A stretch of 64,000 nucleotides of DNA. It comes from Bradyrhizobium sp. CCGUVB4N (lineage in GTDB: Bacteria; Pseudomonadota; Alphaproteobacteria; Rhizobiales; Xanthobacteraceae). A program made the translations under genes and the position numbers. This document shows, in pieces, positions 36,431-44,652 of the stretch (within the stretch, counting starts at the first letter, position 1; every line of letters begins with the position of its first letter). A model generated the notes under the pieces. The model was not told the origin of the DNA and made no database searches. It saw only the letters and a list, made by a program, of their open reading frames with translations. The stretch lies in NCBI RefSeq assembly GCF_024199945.1, contig NZ_JANADP010000001.1, positions 5,146,001 through 5,210,000 on the forward strand, written 5' to 3'.

Positions 36431-36479
36431 CGACTGGACCTGTCAGATCAGGAGATTTGAGAGACTCGCAGGAAAGCGT

Positions 36480-36848
36480 TCACTTCGCCGCGGCGTCGTC
36501 CTTGGCGCTTTCCTTCGCGCTGTCCTTGGCCGGCTCGCCCTTGGCGCGCACGCCCGAGATCATCGACCGCATCTGGCGCACGCGCACGCCGTCGGAAATC
36601 TCGAACTCGATCTGGTCGTCATCGACCACCTTGGTGACCTTGCCGACCAGGCCGCCCGAGGTCACGACGGTGTCGCCGCGGCGAATGTTCTTCACGAGCT
36701 CGGCGTGGTCCTTCACCTTCTTCTGCTGCGGACGCAGAATCAGGAAGTACATGATCACGAAGATCAGGGCGAACGGCAGCAGCGACATCAACATGCTGTT
36801 GGTGTCACCGGCGCCCGCAGCCTGGGCATACGCAGGGGTAATGAACAT
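36480..36848 (-). CDS. yajC: Preprotein translocase subunit YajC
   Basis: A 122-residue small subunit of the SecDF-YajC complex: one transmembrane helix (about residues 21-40, LMSLLPFALIFVIMYFLIL), then RPQQKKVKDHAELV...RGDTVVTSGGLVGKV, the YajC signature. The C-terminus is a Lys/Ala/Glu-rich tail with AKDSAKESAKDDAAAK. It leads the operon; its promoter should lie in the 181-bp divergent gap before the DUF815 gene. Confidence 0.96.
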   Translation of the reverse strand: MFITPAYAQAAGAGDTNSMLMSLLPFALIFVIMYFLILRPQQKKVKDHAELVKNIRRGDTVVTSGGLVGKVTKVVDDDQIEFEISDGVRVRQMRSMISGVRAKGEPAKDSAKESAKDDAAAK

Positions 36849-37029
36849 TCGGACGATCCTCGTGGAAACGGGGGAAAACCGGTCAGGCCCTCAAGGGCGA
36901 CCGGTTCGGTCAAATTCGCGCGGACTATAGCGGCCATTGCCCCAATTGCAACGCTGCCAGACCGTCGATTTGGCCACCTTGCGGCGCGCCGTCAGGCCCG
37001 ATAAGGCTGCATTCTCAGGAACTTCGGAC

Positions 37030-38022
37030 ATGCCCAAAAAACCAAGCAAAAGCCCGGCCGGCAAAGGCCCCCGTACCCCTGCCACGAAGCCCGCCCAGGT
37101 CGCGGCAAAACGCCCCAAGGCGGTCTCAAAGGCGGCTTCCAAGGCTACCCAGGACCTTTCCCAGGAGCGCATCGTCCTCGCGCTGGAGACCATCGCAGCG
37201 CACCTCGCCGCCCAGGGCAAGCCGGCCGTCGAGCGCGAATCGTTCGAGCGGGCGGACGCCTATGTCTGGCACCCCGACGGCCGCCTTGCTGCGGTGCCGC
37301 GGGTCAGCCGCGTCGAGCTGTTCCTGCTCAAGGGCGTCGACCGGATGCGCGACATCCTGATGGAGAACACCGAGCGGTTCGCCAACGGACTGCCGGCCAA
37401 CAACGCCTTGCTCTGGGGCGCGCGCGGCATGGGCAAGTCGTCGCTTGTGAAGGCGGCTCACGCCAGCATCAACGCCGCCCGCAAGCCCGCCGACAAGCTC
37501 AAGCTGATCGAGATCCACCGCGAGGACATCGAAACGCTGCCGATGCTGATGGAAAAGCTCCGCGACGCCAGCTTCCACTTCATCGTGTTCATCGACGACC
37601 TCTCCTTCGACGGCAATGACGCGTCCTACAAGTCGCTCAAGGCCGTGCTCGAAGGCGGCATCGAGGGCCGGCCCGAGAACGTCATCCTCTACGCCACCTC
37701 CAACCGTCGCCATCTGCTCGCGCGCGACATGATCGAGAACGAACGCTCGACCGCGATCAATCCCGGCGAAGCCGTCGAAGAGAAAGTCTCGCTGTCGGAT
37801 CGCTTCGGCCTGTGGCTCGGCTTCCACCGCTGCAGCCAGGACGAATACCTCGCCATGGTGCGCGGCTATTGCAGCCATTTCGGCATCAAGGTCGACGATG
37901 AAGCGCTGGAGCGCGAGGCACTGGAATGGTCGACGACGCGCGGCTCGCGCTCGGGCCGCGTCGCCTGGCAGTTCGTGCAGGAGCTGGCGGGACGGCTCGG
38001 CGTGAAGCTGACGGCGAAGTAG
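37030..38022 (+). CDS. DUF815 AAA-type ATPase
   Basis: A 330-residue P-loop protein. A basic Lys/Ala/Pro-rich N-terminus (residues 1-40) precedes the DUF815 ATPase. Walker A is GARGMGKSS at about 130-138, Walker B is FIVFIDDLSFD, and an arginine-rich sensor follows the TSNRRHLLARDM segment. The C-terminal helical domain carries RGSRSGRVAWQF. This conserved alphaproteobacterial family has no assigned role; the basic N-terminus suggests nucleic-acid or membrane contact. The MPKKPSK start is preferred over an upstream extension. Divergent from yajC. Confidence 0.92.
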   Translation: MPKKPSKSPAGKGPRTPATKPAQVAAKRPKAVSKAASKATQDLSQERIVLALETIAAHLAAQGKPAVERESFERADAYVWHPDGRLAAVPRVSRVELFLLKGVDRMRDILMENTERFANGLPANNALLWGARGMGKSSLVKAAHASINAARKPADKLKLIEIHREDIETLPMLMEKLRDASFHFIVFIDDLSFDGNDASYKSLKAVLEGGIEGRPENVILYATSNRRHLLARDMIENERSTAINPGEAVEEKVSLSDRFGLWLGFHRCSQDEYLAMVRGYCSHFGIKVDDEALEREALEWSTTRGSRSGRVAWQFVQELAGRLGVKLTAK

Positions 38023-38125
38023 TCGAGGTTGCCGCCGCGCTTCTCGCGACTGGAAAAGAAATCGCCCGCACAAGGCGGGCGACAACTGCGTTCTTGCGGC
38101 GAGAGCGAGAGCCTGACGTCAGCGC

Positions 38126-39523
38126 TCACGCCCCGTTCAGGAATTGAAGCGGGTCAACCGGGCTAGATCCCTTACGGATCTCGAAGTGGAGCTGCGGCGA
38201 CGCCACCTCCCCGGATTGACCCGACTTGGCAATGACCTGACCGCGCTTGATAGGATCGCCGCGCTTCACCAACAGCTCACTCGCATGGGCATATGCGGTG
38301 ACGTAGCCGTTGGAGTGCCGAACCAGGACCAGATTGCCATAACCCTTCAGCTCGTTACCCGAATAGGCAACGACGCCGTCTTCAGCCGCCTTGACCGGCG
38401 TCCCCTCGGGCACCGCGACGTTGATGCCGTCGTTGGACTTGCCGTTGGTCTTGGCGCCGTAGCTCGTGATCACCTTGCCGCGCACCGGCCAGCGGAAGGT
38501 CGGCAGCGAGCTGGTGGTCTCGGCCGCTTTCGCCGGCGCCGTCTCGGCGGGCTTCTCTTCGATATTGGCGGTGGCCTGGGCCAGGCGCGCGCTCTGCGCG
38601 GGCTGAGCAACGGCGGCCATCTTGGTGGCGGCAACCGGAGCTGCCGCGACCGGCTGCAGCGCAGCCGCCACAGGGGCCGCCGCGACAGGAGCCGGAGCAA
38701 GCGGAGCCGCAACCGCCGCCGTCTTGGCGCCCGGCACGGTCAGCTTGGTGCCGAGCTTGAGCTTGGCCGAGGGCTCGAGACCATTGGCACGCGCGAGCTC
38801 GGCCGCGGAGATATGGTTCTTGCGCGCGATGCTGGCGAGCGTGTCACCATGATTGACGAAGTGGAGGCTCGGCGGTGCAGCGACGGCAGCAACCGGCTTC
38901 GGCGCCATCGCGGGAGCCGCAGCGACCGGAGCCATCAACGGCGCGGGAGCCGCAGCCGTTGCACCGGGATGCGGGATGACCAGTTGCTGGCCGGGCGAGA
39001 GCGCGCGCGGCCCCTTGTAGCCGTTGGCGGCCATGATCGCCTGCGGGCTCACATGGTAGCGCTTGGCGAGCACGTCGAGCGTATCGCTGGTGCCGACGAT
39101 GATCTTGGTCGCGCCGGCCGGCTGGGCGGCAGCGACCGAGCGCGGCGGCACGGTGCCGGTCGCCTCAAGACGCGGCTGAGCCGGCGGCGGCGTGTAGGAG
39201 CCGAGGCCACGACCGCCTCCGGAGACGCCCCCACCCGCTGCAACCGGGTAGGATTGTGGCGCGGCAACCGCCGGCGGTGGCAAGGCCTGGGACTGATAAT
39301 AGCCGGGCTGGGTCTGCGGCCGCGCATATTGCGGCAGCTCACGCTGCGGCGGCGGGGCCTGCTGGACCGAACCGGTCGAGTCCGAGAAGGGGTTGGAGAA
39401 GTTCGCTTGGGACAGTCGCGACTGTGTGTCGGCACTGCACCCCGCGAAGCTCAAGGAAATCAGCGCCAGGACCGCGACCTGCGGTACGCGGCGCGAGTAA
39501 AGCAACTCGGCGACAACAGACAT
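38126..39523 (-). CDS. NlpD-like lipoprotein, two LysM domains and a degenerate M23 domain
   Basis: A 465-residue lipoprotein (lipobox FAGC, Cys29). Two LysM peptidoglycan-binding motifs lie at about 140-185 and 220-265, separated by Ala/Pro-rich linkers. A LytM/M23 domain occupies about 342-462. In the M23 domain the zinc ligands are lost: the HxxxD site reads Asn364-Asp-Gly-Ile-Asn368, and the second HxH reads Gln444-Leu-His446. That matches NlpD/EnvC-type amidase activators, not active endopeptidases. It ends the serS-surE-pcm gene run and likely activates a cell-division amidase. Confidence 0.9.
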   Translation of the reverse strand: MSVVAELLYSRRVPQVAVLALISLSFAGCSADTQSRLSQANFSNPFSDSTGSVQQAPPPQRELPQYARPQTQPGYYQSQALPPPAVAAPQSYPVAAGGGVSGGGRGLGSYTPPPAQPRLEATGTVPPRSVAAAQPAGATKIIVGTSDTLDVLAKRYHVSPQAIMAANGYKGPRALSPGQQLVIPHPGATAAAPAPLMAPVAAAPAMAPKPVAAVAAPPSLHFVNHGDTLASIARKNHISAAELARANGLEPSAKLKLGTKLTVPGAKTAAVAAPLAPAPVAAAPVAAALQPVAAAPVAATKMAAVAQPAQSARLAQATANIEEKPAETAPAKAAETTSSLPTFRWPVRGKVITSYGAKTNGKSNDGINVAVPEGTPVKAAEDGVVAYSGNELKGYGNLVLVRHSNGYVTAYAHASELLVKRGDPIKRGQVIAKSGQSGEVASPQLHFEIRKGSSPVDPLQFLNGA

Positions 39524-39632
39524 GGTTACTCACTCGTACGCAACAGAACTGGTCTTTTAAGTAAACACGCGTCGAGTAAATAACGGCTTAACCCTCCCAA
39601 TAAGACCTTGGCAGCGCAGCTAATCCGGAGTT

Positions 39633-40283
39633 CTACAGCTCCCGCGCCACTCCCGGCAGCGCCGGCACGAAACGGACCTCGACGAGTTCCCTGCGTTCGA
39701 TCCCGGCTTCGGTCCGGCGCAGGCGGGTCAGCGTCTGCACGCCCTGATGCGGGCCGACCGGCGCGATCAGGATGCCACCGACCTCGAGCCGCTCGATCAG
39801 ATTCTCCGGAATCTGCTCCACCGCGGCCGTGACGATGATCCGGTCGAACGGGCCGATGTTCGGCGGGAGATTGAGGCCGTCGCCGAGCATCACCTCGACG
39901 TTGTGACAGTTGAGCTTCTCGAGCCTGGCGCGCGCCGCGTCCGCGAGCTTGCGGTAGCGCTCGACCGTCAGCACCTCGCGCGTCAGCCGCGACAGCACAG
40001 CAGCCTGATAGCCGGAGCCAGCGCCGATCTCGAGCACGCGGTGGGTCTTCTGGAGCTGAAGCTGCTCGGTCATATAGGCGACGACGAAGGGCTGGCTGAT
40101 GGTCTGCCCGCAGGCGATCGGCAGCGCGCTGTCACGATAGGCAGCGTCGCGATCGGAGGCCTCGACGAACAGATCGCGCGGCACCTCTTCCATGGTCCGC
40201 AACACGATCTGGTCGCTGATGCCGCGACGCCTCAGCGTGAGCTGAAACATCATCTTTTCCGGCGGGGGCTGATTGGAGGTCAT
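39633..40283 (-). CDS. pcm: Protein-L-isoaspartate O-methyltransferase
   Basis: Repairs isoaspartyl residues in aged proteins with S-adenosylmethionine. 216 residues. The VLEIGAGSGYQAAVLSRL SAM-binding motif I is near residues 80-97, preceded by the PIACGQTISQP substrate motif and followed by the FDRIIVTAAVEQIP region. It is usually paired with surE, as here, although the two are separated by an oppositely oriented response-regulator gene. The 3' neighbour is the NlpD-like lipoprotein. Confidence 0.96.
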   Translation of the reverse strand: MTSNQPPPEKMMFQLTLRRRGISDQIVLRTMEEVPRDLFVEASDRDAAYRDSALPIACGQTISQPFVVAYMTEQLQLQKTHRVLEIGAGSGYQAAVLSRLTREVLTVERYRKLADAARARLEKLNCHNVEVMLGDGLNLPPNIGPFDRIIVTAAVEQIPENLIERLEVGGILIAPVGPHQGVQTLTRLRRTEAGIERRELVEVRFVPALPGVAREL

Positions 40284-40524
40284 CGCTGCTTATATCGTCT
40301 CGTCGGAGGGCCGGATCGTCGCACGCGTCGCTCGGGCCCGGGCGAGAATCCTGTTCCTGCTTCGGAACCTATGATAGCCTTTTGCTGCGGTATTTGACCA
40401 TAAATTGGCTTGCAGCGGGCGCACCGCAAACGCCGTTTTCGGGCGTCAGCTGGCCGAAACGCGCATTGCGTCGATTCATGTTATCTGCGAACGTTTTCCA
40501 GAGATGGGCAAGGACTCAACGACA

Positions 40525-40896
40525 ATGACCGCGACCGGGCTTTCGGGCCGCTCTGTATTCCTCGTCGAAGACGAGGTCATGATCAGAATGATGGTCGCGG
40601 ATATGCTGGAAGAGCTCGGTTACAAGGTCGCGGCCGAAGCGGGCGACATCAACGAGGCCCTGCGGCTGGCCCAGGCCACCGAGTTCGACATCGCCATCCT
40701 CGACGTCAACGTCAACGGCAAGGTCATCTCGCCGGTTGCCGATCTGATCCGGGAAAAGGGCTGCCCGTTCATCTTTGCCACCGGCTATGGCTCGTCGGGC
40801 CTGCCCGAGCAATACCGCGACCGGCCGGCGCTTCAGAAGCCGTTTCAGCTCGACGCGCTCGGCAAGACCATCGAAGCCGCGCTTCGCGGCAGCTAG
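40525..40896 (+). CDS. Single-domain response regulator (CheY-like receiver)
   Basis: A 123-residue stand-alone receiver. Acidic pair Glu15-Asp16, phospho-acceptor Asp60 in AILDVNVNGK, switch Thr86 (FATGYGS) and Lys105 (QKPF) are all in place. No output domain. The ATG with AAGGA upstream gives the start; an ATG seven codons earlier is possible. It is inserted between pcm and surE on the opposite strand, so it is not part of that operon. A cognate kinase is not next to it; the hybrid kinase at 60559 is one distant candidate. Confidence 0.92.
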   Translation: MTATGLSGRSVFLVEDEVMIRMMVADMLEELGYKVAAEAGDINEALRLAQATEFDIAILDVNVNGKVISPVADLIREKGCPFIFATGYGSSGLPEQYRDRPALQKPFQLDALGKTIEAALRGS

Positions 40897-40916
40897 CCGC
40901 TGTTTCCAGACCGTCC

Positions 40917-41684
40917 TTACCTTAACGTCGCGCTCAGCTCTTCGGAAAACGCTTCGTTGGTGCGGTCGAGCCGCAGCGGCGTGACCGAGACGTAGCGCTC
41001 GCGCAGTGCCGCGAGATCAGTGCCTTCGGCCGGCGTGTCCATCATCGCCGCGCGTTCGAAGCCGATCCAGAAATAGGGATTGTTGCGACCATCCCTGCGT
41101 TCGTCGATCCTGAGGAAGCCGAGATTGCGCTTGCCCTGCCGCGTGACGCGAATGCCGAGCACCTCTTCCGGCGTACAGGACGGAAAGTTGACGTTGATGA
41201 CGGTGTCCTTCGGGATGCCGGCCTTGATCACCTTGCGCAGGATATCGGGACCGAATTTGCGCGCGGTATCCCACGGCGGCCGTTCGCGCGTCTCGACGCT
41301 GAATTCCTGCGAGAGCGCGAATGACGGAATCCCCAGGATGGTGCCTTCGAGCGCGCCGGCGATGGTGCCGGAATAGACCACATCCTCGGCAACGTTGCGG
41401 CCCTTGTTGACGCCGGAGAGCACGACATCCGGCAGCTTGGCGCCAAGGATATGGCGCGCGCCCATGATGACGCAGTCGGTCGGTGTGCCGCGCACTGCGA
41501 AGTGCCGAGGCCCGACTTCGCGCAGGCGCAAGGGATCGTTCAGCGACAGCGAATGCGATACGCCGGACTGATCAAGCTCGGGCGCCACCACCCAGACGTC
41601 GTCGGACAGCGCGCGTGCGATCTCCTCCACGACCTTGAGGCCGGGAGCGTGGATGCCGTCGTCATTGGTGCAGAGAATGCGCAT
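40917..41684 (-). CDS. surE: 5'/3'-nucleotidase SurE
   Basis: Metal-dependent nucleoside monophosphatase and exopolyphosphatase linked to stationary-phase survival. The 255-residue enzyme starts with MRILCTNDDGIHAPG, carrying the metal-binding Asp8-Asp9, and has the LSLNDPLR segment and the SGVNKGRNVAEDVVYSGTIAGA motif. Length and motifs are standard. It belongs with serS and pcm in the stationary-phase gene run but is separated from each by genes on the other strand. Confidence 0.96.
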   Translation of the reverse strand: MRILCTNDDGIHAPGLKVVEEIARALSDDVWVVAPELDQSGVSHSLSLNDPLRLREVGPRHFAVRGTPTDCVIMGARHILGAKLPDVVLSGVNKGRNVAEDVVYSGTIAGALEGTILGIPSFALSQEFSVETRERPPWDTARKFGPDILRKVIKAGIPKDTVINVNFPSCTPEEVLGIRVTRQGKRNLGFLRIDERRDGRNNPYFWIGFERAAMMDTPAEGTDLAALRERYVSVTPLRLDRTNEAFSEELSATLR

Positions 41685-41866
41685 GCCGGTGGTCGATTCC
41701 TGAACTGGGGTCAGGCCGTCTTATCCGGCTATGGCGGATCAGGCAAACCGGCTGGAGGCGGGAATTCGGCTGACGCAATGCAGGTCTCTTCTGTGATCTA
41801 GCTCATTGCGGCGCCGCAACACCGCATCCTAGTTTTACCGCGCATTTTCAGGCGACCGGGCACCGA

Positions 41867-42625
41867 ATGACCCGCTTTGCAGCCGCTATCCTCCTCGGTT
41901 TCGGCCTCTGCGTGACAGGCGGCGGCTGGGCCCAGGATTCGGGACCTACGGACCGCTGCTTTCCCTGGCAGGAGCTCCGCAACGGCGTCTGCGCCGCCAA
42001 GTCGGCCCCCGTTGCGCCCGCGCCAGCTCCTGCAGCGCCGGAGCCGAGCCCACCTCCTGCCCCGGCCGAGACCAATGCGACGACCTCGCCGCTCGCCTGC
42101 CCACCCAACTCCCATGGCGAGGGCGGCGCCTGCATCACCGACATCGCACCACCCTCCGTCCCGCCGCGTGCGCCCATCACCATCACGTGCATCGGCGGCA
42201 CCGCGAGCGATGGGCGATGCATCTGCCCTGCCGGATTCGAGCTGATGGCGGCGGGGCCAGATCCGGGCGGCACCTGCGTGCGAGCCAATGCGGACAATTG
42301 CCTTGGTGGCCAGATGACGGTCGCCGGCGCTTGCCTGTGCAGCGGCCAGGTCACGATGTCCGGACAGGTCTATGATCTCGAATTCCTACGCGGCAAATGC
42401 GTACCAAAACGCTGCCCGCGCGATGGCCCTTGCGTCACCGCTGCGGTGAAGCCGGATGCGGATACCTCATCAAGATTGTCGTCGGACGAACGGCCAAGCG
42501 ACTGCGGCCACGGCAAGGTCGCAACGCGCCACGGCTGTGTGCCGGCACGCCGCCGCTCACGCGCGACGGACACAAACAGCTACTTCCGGATCACCCCGGC
42601 CTATCCAGGCCCGATGCATTATTGA
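41867..42625 (+). CDS. Cysteine- and proline-rich secreted protein
   Basis: A 252-residue protein with a signal peptide (residues 1-22, AWAQ-like end GGWAQD). A Pro/Ala linker (about 46-70) divides a first CFPWQELRNGVC module from several short modules with a C.P.....G..C pattern, such as CPPNSHGEGGAC and CICPAGFELM.......GTC. About sixteen cysteines suggest many disulfides, as in EGF- or TIL-like knots. The C-terminus has another C-G-H-G-K..T.HGC module. Its 3' end overlaps the convergent gene by 7 bp. Function unknown; surface or periplasmic. Confidence 0.75.
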   Translation: MTRFAAAILLGFGLCVTGGGWAQDSGPTDRCFPWQELRNGVCAAKSAPVAPAPAPAAPEPSPPPAPAETNATTSPLACPPNSHGEGGACITDIAPPSVPPRAPITITCIGGTASDGRCICPAGFELMAAGPDPGGTCVRANADNCLGGQMTVAGACLCSGQVTMSGQVYDLEFLRGKCVPKRCPRDGPCVTAAVKPDADTSSRLSSDERPSDCGHGKVATRHGCVPARRRSRATDTNSYFRITPAYPGPMHY

Positions 42626-42984
42626 CGGCGGACGCGCCATTGCGGCAGGAAGCGCGCAAGCTTGCCCTCCGCGCGCAGCTGCATCGCCGGCTCGGCGGGG
42701 CTGACGGCATGTGTCTCAATCACCCCGAGCGTCTTCAGCTGCGCAACCAACGGGGCCGACGCGGGCGTCTCTGCAAAGCGCTCACGCGCGACCGTCACCG
42801 CCTTGTCAAAATCCTCGACGTTGACGCCCGGCTTGGCGCGCCGGCTTTGCACATACGCGTCGTCCCAGAGCCGCGCGATGCCGATGTCGAGCACGCCGCG
42901 CAAGCGCTGGTCGACGGCCTGGATGCCGGCACCTGTCACCGCCCATTGTCGGCCGACCCAGAAGATGTCGCGGTGCAAGGCCAT
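42619..42984 (-). CDS. Conserved hypothetical protein
   Basis: A 121-residue protein beginning MALHRDIFWVGRQWAVTGAGIQAVDQRLRGVLDIGIARLWDD. A helical middle (VNVEDFDKAVTVARERFAE) is followed by a short C-terminal basic tail. The mix of W/G-rich start and helix looks like a genuine small protein. I recall similar unnamed proteins in Bradyrhizobium but can assign no function. Convergent with the Cys-rich gene. Confidence 0.6.
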   Translation of the reverse strand: MALHRDIFWVGRQWAVTGAGIQAVDQRLRGVLDIGIARLWDDAYVQSRRAKPGVNVEDFDKAVTVARERFAETPASAPLVAQLKTLGVIETHAVSPAEPAMQLRAEGKLARFLPQWRVRRQ

Positions 42985-43073
42985 GGACGATCGGTTCGCG
43001 TTGACGGATGGCCAGCAGGATAACCGGCCGCCCGATCTTCGCAACCAAACGTTTCTGCGTTTCAGACGGGTAA

Positions 43074-43121
43074 CGCTTTTTCTTGACGCGAACCGGTTCC
43101 CACTTCGCGCGAAAACGCTTC
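43074..43121. repeat. Dispersed repeat fragment (AAAACGCTT...AACCGGTTCC)
   Basis: The stretch with CTTGACGCGAACCGGTTCCC, then ACTTCGCGCGAAAACGCTTC, resembles a repeated intergenic sequence I know from Bradyrhizobium and relatives. It abuts the serS stop codon directly. Identification is from memory. Confidence 0.5.
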
Positions 43122-43122
43122 G

Positions 43123-44454
43123 TTATTCGCGCGCGACCACCTTCAAGCCGCCCATATAGGGCTGAAGCACGCTGGGCACCGCAATCGAGCCGTCCTCCTG
43201 CTGATAGGTCTCCATGACCGCGATCAGCGCGCGGCCGACCGCCGTGCCGGAACCGTTCAGCGTGTGCACGAAGCGCGGCTTGCCGTCGGGCCCGCGCGAG
43301 CGCGCATCCATGCGCCGCGCCTGGAAATCGCCGCAGACCGAGCAGCTGGAGATCTCGCGGAACATGCCGCCCTCGCCCTGCCCGGGCATCCACACTTCGA
43401 TGTCGTAGGTTTTCTGCGACGAGAAACCCATATCCCCTGCGCACAGCGTCATCACCCGATAATGCAGGTCGAGCTTTTGCAGCACCTGCTCGGCGCAGGA
43501 CAGCATCCGCTCCAGTTCGTCCTTGCTGGTCTCAGGCGTCGTGATCGAGACCAGCTCGACCTTGGTGAACTGGTGCTGGCGGATCATGCCGCGCGTGTCG
43601 CGCCCCGCAGCGCCCGCCTCGGCGCGGAAGCACGGCGTCAGCGCGGTGAGCCGCATCGGCAGCTGCTTCTCGTCGAGAATGGATTCGCGCGCGAGGTTGG
43701 TGAGCGAGACTTCCGCGGTCGGGATCAGGCCGAGGCGCTCGGTCTTCAGCCGCTCATGATCGGGCGAAGCAAGCAGTTCGCCCTTGATCGCCCAGAACTG
43801 GTCGTCCTCGAACTTCGGCAACTGCCCGGTGCCGAACATCACCTCGTTGCGCACCAGGAGCGGCGGGTTGATCTCGGTGTAGCCGTGCTCATTCGTGTGC
43901 AGGTCGAGCATGAACTGCCCGATCGCGCGTTCGAGGCGCGCCAGCCCCTTCTTCAGCACGACGAAGCGCGCGCCGGAGAGTTTTGCCGCCGCCTCGAAAT
44001 CCATGTAGCCGAGCGCGGTGCCAAGATCATCGTGCAGCTTCGGCGCAAAGCCGTAGTTGCGCCTGGCGCCGAAGACGTGGTGCTGGACGTTGCCGTGCTC
44101 ATCGACGCCATCGGGCACTTCATCGAACGGAATGTTCGGGATCGCGGACAGCTCCTTGATCAGCTCATCGTCGGCCGCCTTCGCGGCGGCCTCGAGCTCG
44201 GGCATTGTGGTCTTGAGCTCGGCGACTTCAGCCATCAGCTTGGCCGCACGCGCCTCGTCCTTGGCCTTCTTGGCGTCGCCGATTTCCTTCGACGCAGCAT
44301 TCCGTCGCGCCTGCGCCTGTTCGGAAGCCAGGATCGACGCGCGCCGACGCTCATCGATCGCGAGCAGCGACGCCGACAGCGGCTTCAGGCCCCGCCGGGC
44401 GAGGCCGGCGTCGAAGGCTTGCGGATTGTCGCGGATCGATTTGATGTCGTGCAT
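43123..44454 (-). CDS. serS: Seryl-tRNA synthetase
   Basis: Charges tRNA-Ser. The 443-residue class II synthetase has an N-terminal antiparallel coiled-coil arm (about residues 25-100, rich in Ala/Glu/Lys), then the catalytic core. Motif 2 is in LTALTPCFRAEAGAAGRDTRGMIRQHQF, and motif 3 in FVHTLNGSGTAVGRALIAVME. Downstream of the tat genes, as in other Rhizobiales, but a palindromic repeat lies between. Confidence 0.98.
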   Translation of the reverse strand: MHDIKSIRDNPQAFDAGLARRGLKPLSASLLAIDERRRASILASEQAQARRNAASKEIGDAKKAKDEARAAKLMAEVAELKTTMPELEAAAKAADDELIKELSAIPNIPFDEVPDGVDEHGNVQHHVFGARRNYGFAPKLHDDLGTALGYMDFEAAAKLSGARFVVLKKGLARLERAIGQFMLDLHTNEHGYTEINPPLLVRNEVMFGTGQLPKFEDDQFWAIKGELLASPDHERLKTERLGLIPTAEVSLTNLARESILDEKQLPMRLTALTPCFRAEAGAAGRDTRGMIRQHQFTKVELVSITTPETSKDELERMLSCAEQVLQKLDLHYRVMTLCAGDMGFSSQKTYDIEVWMPGQGEGGMFREISSCSVCGDFQARRMDARSRGPDGKPRFVHTLNGSGTAVGRALIAVMETYQQEDGSIAVPSVLQPYMGGLKVVARE

Positions 44455-44534
44455 GGCGGCGGTCCTGAGGCTTGTTGCAAACTTTCAACGCCAACGTTGT
44501 AAGTCAGCAATGACTGGCATCCCCTAGCACAGCT

Positions 44535-44634
44535 GTCGTCACCCGCGAAGGCGGGTGACCCAGTATTCCAGAGACGGGAGCGATTCTCCGAGAGGCGGCG
44601 GCGTACTGGATTCCCCGCCTTCGCGGGGAATGAC
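44535..44634. repeat. Palindromic repeat (CCCGCGAAGGCGGG family)
   Basis: Two hairpin arms, GTCACCCGCGAAGGCGGGTGAC and CCCCGCCTTCGCGGGGAATGAC, flank a spacer with the CAGTATTCCAGAGA / GTACTGGATTCC dyad, making a large nested palindrome. It fills half of the gap between tatC and serS, where it could attenuate read-through or stabilise mRNA ends. Confidence 0.88.
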
Positions 44635-44652
44635 ACCGGTGGGCGAGGCGCC

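Noticed and set aside
42806..43444. 212-codon minus-strand frame between serS and the hypothetical gene
   Set aside because: Overlaps serS in another frame and reads through a repeat; Arg/Gly-rich shadow composition.
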